Assembly: GCA_013361595.1 (NCBI GenBank)
Contig: JABFXT010000754.1
Span: 1 to 5,425 of the forward strand
Length of the DNA stretch: 5,425 nt
Reading direction: 5' to 3'
Source: Nocardia sp.
GTDB lineage: Bacteria; Actinomycetota; Actinomycetes; Mycobacteriales; Mycobacteriaceae
A model generated the notes under the pieces. That model worked only from the letters and a program-made list of their open reading frames with translations. It was not told the DNA's origin and made no database searches. The position numbers and the translations under genes are program-made. Position 1 is the stretch's first letter. Every line of letters starts with the position of its first letter. This document shows positions 1-5,401 of this stretch, piece after piece.

Positions 1-1
1 C

Positions 2-124
2 ATCTACGGCGGCAGTTCGCAGATCCAGCGCAACATCATCGGTGAACAGCTGCTCGGGCTCCCGAAGGAACCGCGGCTGGACGGGGGCCCTTTCCAGGAC
101 ATCGGCCGCCGTAAAAGCGCCTGA
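2..124 (+). CDS. acyl-CoA dehydrogenase, C-terminal end (partial, 5' truncated by window)
   Basis: The window opens inside a gene whose last 40 codons read [10 protein letters not shown], then [11 protein letters not shown] and a short tail, ending in TGA at 122-124. This is the typical C-terminus of an acyl-CoA dehydrogenase (helices J-K), where the IYxGxSQIQR segment lies beside the flavin of a neighbouring subunit. ACADs are FAD enzymes that form the alpha,beta double bond of an acyl-CoA. Medium- and short-chain ACADs carry the catalytic Glu in this segment (IYEGTSQIQR); here that position is Gly. The base is therefore either at the alternative position used by the long-chain/isovaleryl and steroid FadE types, in the part outside the window, or missing. 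A second ACAD-like gene follows after 45 bp on the same strand, suggesting a two-subunit enzyme. The family call is secure; the substrate is unknown. Confidence 0.9.
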   Translation: MYGGSSQIQRNIIGEQLLGLPKEPRLDGGPFQDIGRRKSA

Positions 125-159
125 TCCGATACTTTCCGCCGTCGTGCGGACCGAAGAAC

Positions 160-164
160 GGAAG
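160..164 (+). promoter_or_regulatory. ribosome binding site for the second ACAD gene
   Basis: GGAAG lies 5 nt upstream of the GTG at 170. It supports GTG as the start codon, which puts the MYFAYDSDQEEF N-terminus at the normal beginning of an ACAD N-terminal helical domain. Confidence 0.6.
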
Positions 165-169
165 AAACC

Positions 170-1273
170 GTGTACTTCGCTTACGACTCCGACCAGGAGG
201 AGTTCCGGAGCTCGCTGCGCCGGCTGCTGACCGACCGCGCTCCGATGGCCCGCGTCCGTGAGATCGCCGCGGCCGGCACCTACGATGCCGAGACCTGGCA
301 GTTGCTGACATCGAACATGGGGGTGCCGGGGCTGCACGTCGCCGAGCGGTTCGGTGGTGGCGGGTTCAGTTTCCTCGAAACCGCGCTCGTCGCACAGGAA
401 CTGGGCCGTGCGCTCACGCCGGTGCCGATGATCACCACCACCGGTGCCGTCGAGGCGGTGCTGCGGCTGGGTAGCCCGGCGCAGCAGCGCGAGCTGCTTC
501 CGAGGCTGCTGGACGGCACGGTGATCGGGACGCTGGCACTCAGCGGGGCCCAGGATACCGATATCGCCGGTGCTCGGGTACGAGCCGCTGCCGCCCCGGC
601 GGGACCGACGCTGACCGGCCGCCTCGACTATGTCGCGTTCGGGCATGTGGCCGATCTGCTGGTGGTACCGGCACTCACCCCGGCCGGTGACGCGGTGGCG
701 CTGTATGTCGTCGACGCCGGTGCTTCCGGTGTCCGCGTCACCGCGCGGCCGTCCCTGGACACCACTCGTACCGTGGCGACGGTCGAACTCACCGATACAC
801 CCGCCGCGCTGCTGGGCGCCGAGGCCGCGGCGATCGGCCGGGTTGTCGATATCGTGCGGACACTGCTGGCGAACGAGGCGCTGGGCGCCGCCGAGGCCGC
901 GCTGGAGATGGCCGTCGCCTATGCCGGACAACGCGTCCAGTTCAACCGCCCCATCGGATCGTTTCAGGCCGTCAAGCACAAATGCGCTGATATGGCCATC
1001 GCTGTCGACGCCGCCCAGGCCACCGTCATGTACGCCTCGCTCTGCGCGGCCGAGGACAACGAGGAGTTCCCCCGGCTCGCGGTGATGGCGAAAGCGCAGG
1101 CGGCGGAATGCCTGAGTCTGTGTGCGGCGCAGAACATCCAGATTCACGGCGGTATCGGGTTCACCTGGGAGGCGGACCCGCATCTGTACTTCCGGCGAGC
1201 GAAGGCGGTCGAACCGCTTTTCGGCGATCACGCGCACCATACGGAGCTGCTGGCCGAACTCGTCGGGATCTGA
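170..1273 (+). CDS. acyl-CoA dehydrogenase family protein, probable non-catalytic (beta) subunit of a heteromeric FadE
   Basis: The protein has 367 residues, slightly shorter than usual for ACADs, and a GTG start with a Shine-Dalgarno 5 nt away. The N-terminal helical domain is about residues 1-115, the middle beta domain 116-215 and the C-terminal helical domain 216-367. Family signatures are clear: QRVQFNRPIGSFQ at 254-266 followed by ADM at 273-275, and QIHGGIGFTWEAD at 324-336. Several active-enzyme features are absent. The middle-domain TEPxAGSD loop reads LALSGAQDTD (122-131). The C-terminal catalytic Glu position is Phe351 by eye, and the alternative position used in isovaleryl/long-chain types appears to be Val229. 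This pattern matches partner subunits in mycobacterial steroid-degrading alpha2beta2 FadE pairs (established knowledge). Together with the ACAD gene ending 45 bp upstream, it suggests an obligate heteromer in side-chain or ring beta-oxidation. An independent homomeric dehydrogenase is less likely. The substrate is not determinable. Confidence 0.88.
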   Translation: MYFAYDSDQEEFRSSLRRLLTDRAPMARVREIAAAGTYDAETWQLLTSNMGVPGLHVAERFGGGGFSFLETALVAQELGRALTPVPMITTTGAVEAVLRLGSPAQQRELLPRLLDGTVIGTLALSGAQDTDIAGARVRAAAAPAGPTLTGRLDYVAFGHVADLLVVPALTPAGDAVALYVVDAGASGVRVTARPSLDTTRTVATVELTDTPAALLGAEAAAIGRVVDIVRTLLANEALGAAEAALEMAVAYAGQRVQFNRPIGSFQAVKHKCADMAIAVDAAQATVMYASLCAAEDNEEFPRLAVMAKAQAAECLSLCAAQNIQIHGGIGFTWEADPHLYFRRAKAVEPLFGDHAHHTELLAELVGI

Positions 1274-1274
1274 C

Positions 1275-1310
1275 CGGTGGGTGGCCCGAGCGGTCGCGGG
1301 TCGCCCACCG
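1275..1310. terminator. GC-rich hairpin between convergent genes, probable bidirectional terminator
   Basis: CGGTGGG (1275-1281) pairs perfectly with CCCACCG (1304-1310), extended by one G-U pair. After a 2x2 internal mismatch, CCCG (1285-1288) pairs with CGGG (1297-1300) around an 8-nt loop. The hairpin fills nearly the whole 38-bp gap between the ACAD stop (1273) and the amidohydrolase stop (1312-1314, minus strand). There is no clear U tract, which is common for actinobacterial terminators. The position between convergent genes makes a shared terminator the best reading. Confidence 0.6.
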
Positions 1311-1311
1311 T

Positions 1312-2703
1312 CTAACGGTCGAACACCACGCGGCCGCCGATGACGGTCGTACGTACTGCCTCGGCTGCCGGGTGCTCGAGCATCCGCTCGATCGGACGGT
1401 CCAGGAGCACGAGATCGGCGGGCACGCCCGGCGTGACCGCGCGGGCTCGGCCACCCGGATCGTGCAGTGGCGCGAGAAAGCGCCCGAGCGCGTCCGGTGC
1501 CCGCAGAGTTTCCGCCGGGCCGATGACGCGGCCGCCGGGTGCGCGCCGGGTGACCGCGTCGGCGATGATCCGCCAGGGGTCGAGTGGACCGTAGGGAGCG
1601 TCGCTGGACAACGCCGAGCCCACCCCGGCTTCGAGCAGGCTGCGGCAACGGTAGAGATCGGGCAGATCCGCCGGATCGACGCGGTGGAGATAGTCGTCAC
1701 CGCGTGCGCCGATGAACCCGGGCTGGGTCACCACGGTGATCCCGAGCCGCCGTAGGACCGGGACCGATTCGCCCGGGACTATCGCACCGTGTTCGATCCG
1801 GTCCCCGGGAACGCTGCCCGTCTCGTCGAAGGCGGCCAGCAGGATGAGCAGGGCCTCCCGGCTGACACAGTGCACCGCTACCGGGCGGCCGATTTCGTGC
1901 GCCGCTCGGATGGTGGACACCAGTGTGTCGATCTCGGGAAATCCGGAATCGGCCAGGACGATTTTGTACGCCCCGGTCGTGACGCCCGCGCCGCATTGCG
2001 CCCCGAGCGGAACACCCAGCAGGTTCAACCGCTGGGGTACGGTGCCGGACTCCGCGGCGGCGATCAGGGCGGTGCGCGAGGTATCGGCGAGATCCGGTGT
2101 GGCATCGGTGATGCCGGTGATTCCGTAGCGGGCCAGCCGGGCAGCGATATCCGTGAGATCCGGCGGACCGCTGTCGGGCAGCCGCGATCTGAGCCAGGAG
2201 TCCGCGCGCCAGAGCCGCCCCGTGGCACACCCCGCGGTATCGCGTTCGATACCCGGTGCGGTCGCGGTATCGAGGCCGACCCGGCGGGCTGCGGCCGAAT
2301 TGAGTATCCACAGGGCGCCACTGCGGTGCTGGATACGTACCGGACGCCGCGCGTACAGCGAATCGAGTGCGGTGGAATCGAGGAGCCCGGCCACGGTCTC
2401 GACATAGCCGACTCCGCGGATCCAGCCGTCACCCGGTGCGGTGGCGAGGGCGTGCGCGAGATCGGCGGCGGTGCGCACGCGGGGTGGACCACAGCGGACC
2501 GAGGCCGCGTCCGCGGCCGCCGCGTGCAGGTGCAGATGATGATCGTGCAGGCCGGGCAGCAGGGCTCCGCCGGCGGCGTCGAGGACCGGGAGCCCGCTCG
2601 CGGGTAGATACGTCCCGACCGCCGCGATCCGGCCGGCGCGGATCAGGACATCGGTGCCCGGACTGCCGGATACCTCGGCGCCGCGGATCAGCAGGCTCGT
2701 CAT
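1312..2703 (-). CDS. metal-dependent amidohydrolase, YtcJ-like
   Basis: The protein has 463 residues and belongs to the amidohydrolase superfamily (TIM-barrel metal hydrolases acting on C-N or related bonds). An N-terminal beta-sandwich part is followed by the barrel, and the chain closes with the usual return segment (GVPADLVLLDRPIERML at 426-442, then TTVIGGRVVFDR). The metal/active-site set looks complete: Asp54-x-His56-x-His58 in LLPGLHDHHLHLH, Lys247 in GAYKIVLADSG (the position of the carboxylated lysine in YtcJ-type enzymes), His278 in PVAVHCVSREA, His305 in RIEHGAIVP and Asp368 in SSDAPYGPLDPW. It is somewhat shorter than typical ~530-residue YtcJ relatives. The ATG start overlaps the stop of the upstream CoA-transferase gene as ATGA. 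There is no good Shine-Dalgarno (only GGGGTG about 9 nt upstream), so translation is probably coupled. The reading frame stays open upstream, but that region is covered by the CoA-transferase gene. No signal peptide is seen, so it is probably cytoplasmic. The substrate is unknown; hydrolysis of an amide, formamide or cyclic amide feeding the CoA-transferase step is an inference. Confidence 0.9.
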   Translation of the reverse strand: MTSLLIRGAEVSGSPGTDVLIRAGRIAAVGTYLPASGLPVLDAAGGALLPGLHDHHLHLHAAAADAASVRCGPPRVRTAADLAHALATAPGDGWIRGVGYVETVAGLLDSTALDSLYARRPVRIQHRSGALWILNSAAARRVGLDTATAPGIERDTAGCATGRLWRADSWLRSRLPDSGPPDLTDIAARLARYGITGITDATPDLADTSRTALIAAAESGTVPQRLNLLGVPLGAQCGAGVTTGAYKIVLADSGFPEIDTLVSTIRAAHEIGRPVAVHCVSREALLILLAAFDETGSVPGDRIEHGAIVPGESVPVLRRLGITVVTQPGFIGARGDDYLHRVDPADLPDLYRCRSLLEAGVGSALSSDAPYGPLDPWRIIADAVTRRAPGGRVIGPAETLRAPDALGRFLAPLHDPGGRARAVTPGVPADLVLLDRPIERMLEHPAAEAVRTTVIGGRVVFDR

Positions 2704-3902
2704 CGGAGGCGCACCCCGAGCTCGGCGAGTACCGCATCGGTGTCCCGGCCGCTGCCGGGCGCCACGCCGCCGGCGGTCCGGCGGCTCGGTGCGCTCACTC
2801 GTGATTCGTCGATCGGGGCCGTGATCGCCGGTCCGGGGTCGAGGGTTGCCGCCACGACCGACGACATGGCGATATCCCATAACCGGCCGGAGCCGTCGGC
2901 GGGCGCCGACATCGCCAGGACCGCCGCGGTCAGTCCGGTCAGCGGATCGGCGATCGCGTCTCCCACGAATACCGGGACGCCGCGGGATCGGGCGACCAGG
3001 CCGGCGGTGGCCGCGATATCGTCTCCGAAGCCGATCCGGTTCGAGGATCGCCCGTGCGCGGTGATCGAGATCCAGGTGCCACCGGCGGCGGCGAATGCCG
3101 CGGCGTCCAACCCGAACCCGGCCAGGGCGCGTGGTCGCGACGCCTCGATCACGATATCGGCGGATGCGACCAGTTCGCTCAGGGCGCGGCGCTGTCGGGG
3201 CGCTCCCGGGTCGAGGACTACGGATTCGTGGCCACCGTGGAGCAGTTCGTAGAAATCGGCTTCGCCCCGGCGGGCGCCGTCGGGCCGGGTGGGTGTCTCC
3301 ACCTTGATCACGCGCGCCCCCGCCAGGCCGAGCAGGTGCGCGCAGAGCGGGCCCGCCCACAGCGCGCTGAAATCCACGACGCGCAATCCGCGCACCGGCC
3401 GCGGTCGCAGCGGTTGCGGGGGGTCCGCCGATACGGGCGCGAGCGGGCCCGCCGCCAGACCCAGCAGATCCGCGCGTTCGGCGAGTTCGGCACCGGTGTG
3501 GGCGCGTAGCCAGTCCGTGACGCCGGGCCAAGGGTCGTCCGTGGCGTCGCGGGAGATGAGCGCGGCGAGCAGTACCGGATCATCGGGGCGTGCGCAGCTG
3601 ACCGCGGCCCAGCCGTCGGCGGTGGGCAGCAGCCGGCAGTGGCGGCCGACCGAGCGCGTACCGCCGCGGCCGAGGCCGGTGAAGGCCGCGCGCTCGGAGA
3701 GGAGGCGGGCGCCGTCGAGGCGGACCCGGCCGCCGGTGATCGCCGTGATCCGGTCGGTGTGGCGGCGGGCGACGGTGGCCGCCGATCCGGGCGGTATCAG
3801 CGCCGGGCCGTCGGGAAAGCCGGTGAGCGCGGGTATCCCGCTCTCGGCCCAGTCGAGCACCCGATGTGCGGTCGCACTCGGGGTGTGCACGGTGTCGGAC
3901 AC
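2700..3902 (-). CDS. CaiB/BaiF family III CoA-transferase-like protein with rearranged domain order
   Basis: The protein has 400 residues and should move CoA between an acyl-CoA and a free acid, or act on a related acyl-CoA. The CoA-binding Rossmann half begins at about residue 166: LRPRPVRGLRVVDFSALWAG, then PLCAHLLGLAGARVIKVE at 185-202, and ADIVIEASRPRALAGFGLD at 248-266. Asp315 in VFVGDAIADPLTG aligns by eye with the catalytic Asp169 of formyl-CoA transferase. The C-terminus has the family tail GRDTDAVLAELG (385-396). The part that normally lies between these pieces, the glycine loop and small domain, instead sits at the N-terminus (GLGRGGTRSVGRHCRLL at 76-92, TADGWAAVSCARPDD at 94-108, WLRAHTGAEL, GLAAGPLAPV). 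The start is GTG at 3902; an in-frame TAA at 3914-3912 excludes any earlier start. The gene is first in an operon with the amidohydrolase (4-bp ATGA overlap). Family membership is secure; activity and substrate are not shown. Confidence 0.86.
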   Translation of the reverse strand: MSDTVHTPSATAHRVLDWAESGIPALTGFPDGPALIPPGSAATVARRHTDRITAITGGRVRLDGARLLSERAAFTGLGRGGTRSVGRHCRLLPTADGWAAVSCARPDDPVLLAALISRDATDDPWPGVTDWLRAHTGAELAERADLLGLAAGPLAPVSADPPQPLRPRPVRGLRVVDFSALWAGPLCAHLLGLAGARVIKVETPTRPDGARRGEADFYELLHGGHESVVLDPGAPRQRRALSELVASADIVIEASRPRALAGFGLDAAAFAAAGGTWISITAHGRSSNRIGFGDDIAATAGLVARSRGVPVFVGDAIADPLTGLTAAVLAMSAPADGSGRLWDIAMSSVVAATLDPGPAITAPIDESRVSAPSRRTAGGVAPGSGRDTDAVLAELGVRLR

Positions 3903-3913
3903 GCGCTGATGTT

Positions 3914-3920
3914 ACCTCCC
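3914..3920 (-). promoter_or_regulatory. ribosome binding site for the CoA-transferase gene
   Basis: Read on the minus strand, GGGAGGT is strongly complementary to the 16S anti-Shine-Dalgarno and ends 11 nt before the GTG start at 3902. Its last base is also the first base of an in-frame TAA stop, so the GTG downstream is the first possible start in this frame. Confidence 0.65.
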
Positions 3921-3921
3921 G

Positions 3922-3950
3922 CTAATAATCATGCGCATAGATCTTGACAA
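3922..3950 (-). promoter_or_regulatory. candidate minus-strand promoter for the CoA-transferase/amidohydrolase operon
   Basis: On the minus strand TTGTCA (3950-3945, 5 of 6 to the -35 consensus) is followed after 17 bp by TATTAG (3927-3922, 4 of 6 to the -10 consensus). The predicted start, near 3915, would fall inside the Shine-Dalgarno and leave a leader of only about 13 nt, which weakens the case. An alternative -10, CATGAT (3933-3928), has a poor -35. A divergent promoter must exist in this gap, but its exact position is uncertain. Confidence 0.35.
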
Positions 3951-3973
3951 GGTAGTAATCCAGACGCATGATT
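3927..3973. repeat. long-spaced inverted repeat in the divergent control region (candidate operator pair)
   Basis: AATCATGCG (3927-3935) and CGCATGATT (3965-3973) are perfect 9-bp inverted arms. The similarity extends outward as GCTAAT/ATTAGC, with three extra bases in the left arm (GCTAATAATCATGCG at 3921-3935 against CGCATGATTAGC at 3965-3976). The 29-bp space between the arms holds the plus-strand -35 box, and the right arm covers its -10. The arm centres are 38 bp apart, so two regulator dimers or a looped complex on one face could bind. The regulator is unknown. Confidence 0.55.
3944..3972 (+). promoter_or_regulatory. sigma70-type promoter for the TRAP solute-binding lipoprotein gene
   Basis: A perfect TTGACA (3944-3949) is followed by exactly 17 bp and CATGAT (3967-3972, 4 of 6 to TATAAT). 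Transcription would start near 3979, giving an untranslated leader of about 105 nt before the GTG at 4084. The -35 lies in an odd palindrome CTTGACAAG (3943-3951), so its complement also supplies a near -35 for the opposite strand. Confidence 0.6.
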
Positions 3974-3981
3974 AGCATCAT
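3968..3981. repeat. short palindrome ATGAT-TAGC-ATCAT over the -10 and start site
   Basis: Perfect 5-bp arms (3968-3972 and 3977-3981) surround a 4-bp centre. The left arm overlaps the plus-strand -10 and the right arm the predicted transcription start. It overlaps the right arm of the longer inverted repeat and is centred 17 bp before the next palindrome. It could be an alternative operator frame or chance in an AT-rich stretch. Confidence 0.35.
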
Positions 3982-3982
3982 C

Positions 3983-4000
3983 AAGTGAGCCGCCTCACTT
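3983..4000. promoter_or_regulatory. perfect palindrome AAGTGAG-CCGC-CTCACTT, candidate operator or leader hairpin
   Basis: Seven-base arms (3983-3989 and 3994-4000) are perfectly complementary around a 4-nt centre. The site starts a few bases downstream of the predicted plus-strand transcription start, the classic place for a repressor operator. In RNA it would form a 7-bp, 4-nt-loop hairpin followed by a short run of U, so a weak attenuator is an alternative. The symmetry and size fit a dimeric TetR- or GntR-type repressor, but no regulator gene is in the window. Confidence 0.5.
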
Positions 4001-4083
4001 TTCTCGCGACGGTTGTGTGTGACCGAACCGACCTCGCTCACACCGTATTCCGGCCGTCGTCGGGCTCGTCAAAGGGAGATCCA
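4001..4083 (+). other. 5' leader of the TRAP lipoprotein gene
   Basis: This is the rest of the predicted untranslated leader. GTGTGA (4017-4022) and TCACAC (4038-4043) form 6-bp inverted arms around 15 nt. This is a weak stem, or half-sites sharing the GTGA/TCAC core with the palindrome just upstream. No recognised riboswitch or complete small gene was identified. The gene's Shine-Dalgarno is at the end. Confidence 0.3.
4074..4080 (+). promoter_or_regulatory. ribosome binding site that fixes the lipoprotein start
   Basis: GGGAGAT preceded by AAA (4071-4073) puts GGGAG 5 nt before the GTG at 4084. This decides between the GTG at 4084 and the in-frame GTG at 3985. Only the later start places a basic n-region directly before the hydrophobic stretch and lipobox. 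Confidence 0.7.
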
Positions 4084-5370
4084 GTGACCAAGTTCTTCAC
4101 CCGCACCGGGGTATCGGTGCGCGCCGGCGCATTCGTCGCGGCCGGTGCGCTGGTACTGGCCGGGTGCGCCGAAACGGGTATCGGCGGCGGGGGCGGCGGG
4201 GGCGCGAGTGTCGCGTACGGTGCGACCAAGGCCGACTACCAGGCGGCTTTCGCCGATATGGACCCGATCCTGTTGCATACGCAGTCGCCCGGGGCGAAAG
4301 GGTCGGTCGCCGGATCGTTCGTCGAGAAGTACGTCGCGGCGGTGGAGGACTGGTCGGGCGGGAAGATCACCTTCGATCTGGCGTACTCGGACGCTATCGC
4401 GAAATCCACCGAGATCGACGACGCCGTCAGCGACGGACGCCTGGATATGGGTCAGGTCCTGACCGTCTACGAGCCGAAGGAGTTCCCGGCGTCGGCGGCG
4501 CTGCTGGACGCGGGGGTGTTGTCGGATCAGAGCGTGGTGACCGGCGTGCTCCAATCCAACGCGTGGCCGGCCGAGGTGGCCTTCTCGACACCGGAGATCG
4601 TCTCGGAGTTCGCGGACAAGGGGCTCGAGTTGATGCTGCCGGCCTACAACGCCGGGATGAACGCCCTGTTCTGCGCACAGCCGAGCACCGGACTCGCCGA
4701 TTTCGCCGGTAAGAGCGTCTCGGTCGGTAGCACCGTCGCCGGTGAACAGGTCTCGGCCCTGGGCGGCACCTCGACATCGGTCGCCTATACCGAGGCCTAC
4801 GAAGCGCTGCAGCGCGGCGTGATCGACTGTTCGATGGTCAGCCCGTCGGCGGCGACGATCGGCGGGATCGTGGAGGTCGCGCCGAATACCGTGATCGACC
4901 CCGAGGCCGGCCTGGCCGTACCGACCGGGAACATGGTCTTCAATGCCGACCTCTGGGCGAACCTGCCGCTCGCCGCGCGGCAACTGCTCTGGGACCGGCT
5001 CGACGTCTTCCTCGCCGCGGCCATCCAGGACAAGATCTGGCCGGTCACCGCCAACGCGATGAAGAAGATCGAACAGTACGGCGGGTCGGTGGTGCCCTTC
5101 TCCGACGACGCGCGCGCCGCGATACGGCGGGTGAACGATGCCATCGTGGAGAAGCGGGCCGATGATCCGGCACTGGCGAACGGGCGGGCGTTCGTCGATT
5201 CCGTGCGCGAGAAATCCGGGAAGTGGAGCGATATCGTCGCCGAACTCGGCTACCGCAACGAGACCGGCTACAACGGTTTCGCCGACTGGTACAAACCCGG
5301 GAAGATCGATATCGACCCCTACGTGCAGCGGGTGTTCCAGGAGATTCTGCTCGACCGGCGTCCGGTGTGA
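4084..5370 (+). CDS. TRAP transporter solute-binding lipoprotein (DctP-like)
   Basis: The protein has 428 residues. It starts MTKFFTRTGVSVR, then a hydrophobic stretch and the lipobox LAGC with the lipidated Cys at 28, followed by a flexible linker with seven glycines (34-40). It should be a membrane-anchored extracytoplasmic protein that binds a small organic solute and hands it to a TRAP membrane permease. The mature part reads like DctP: FVEKYVAAVEDWSGGKITFDL (79-99, the usual 'veekTgGkikv' region), DGRLDMGQVLTVYEPKEFP (117-135), GLADFAGKSVSVGS (203-216) and the strong EAYEALQRGVIDCSM (237-251), then NMVFNADLWANLPLAARQLLWD (283-304). Most DctP proteins have an Arg in the D-x-G-x-x-x-R segment that clamps a ligand carboxylate; here it reads FAGKSVSV with no Arg. 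The ligand or its mode of binding may therefore differ. The gene is transcribed divergently from the CoA-transferase operon out of a shared control region. DctQ/DctM permease genes would be expected after the window end. An ABC-type binding protein is a less likely alternative. Confidence 0.87.
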   Translation: MTKFFTRTGVSVRAGAFVAAGALVLAGCAETGIGGGGGGGASVAYGATKADYQAAFADMDPILLHTQSPGAKGSVAGSFVEKYVAAVEDWSGGKITFDLAYSDAIAKSTEIDDAVSDGRLDMGQVLTVYEPKEFPASAALLDAGVLSDQSVVTGVLQSNAWPAEVAFSTPEIVSEFADKGLELMLPAYNAGMNALFCAQPSTGLADFAGKSVSVGSTVAGEQVSALGGTSTSVAYTEAYEALQRGVIDCSMVSPSAATIGGIVEVAPNTVIDPEAGLAVPTGNMVFNADLWANLPLAARQLLWDRLDVFLAAAIQDKIWPVTANAMKKIEQYGGSVVPFSDDARAAIRRVNDAIVEKRADDPALANGRAFVDSVREKSGKWSDIVAELGYRNETGYNGFADWYKPGKIDIDPYVQRVFQEILLDRRPV

Positions 5371-5401
5371 CGTCCACCGCCCCCGGCGCCCGCCGTGGGC
5401 G

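Noticed and set aside
1108..1755. Plus-strand open frame spanning the ACAD end and the convergent gap
   Set aside because: It crosses the terminator hairpin and runs antisense through the amidohydrolase gene. Its composition is Arg-rich with no domain, and it has no ribosome site.
1312..3531. A 739-codon open frame on the minus strand extending the amidohydrolase upstream
   Set aside because: The extension beyond 2703 is Arg/Gly-rich and lacks domain sense, and it lies within the CoA-transferase gene in another frame. The ATG at 2703 begins the normal amidohydrolase N-terminus and overlaps the upstream stop.
3931..3938. ATGCGCAT 8-bp palindrome
   Set aside because: It is short, and it is largely explained by the overlap with the left arm of the longer inverted repeat.
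3985..4083. N-terminal extension of the lipoprotein from the GTG at 3985
   Set aside because: It would place 33 extra residues ahead of the lipoprotein signal. The GTG at 4084 has a good ribosome site 5 nt upstream and gives a standard signal peptide.
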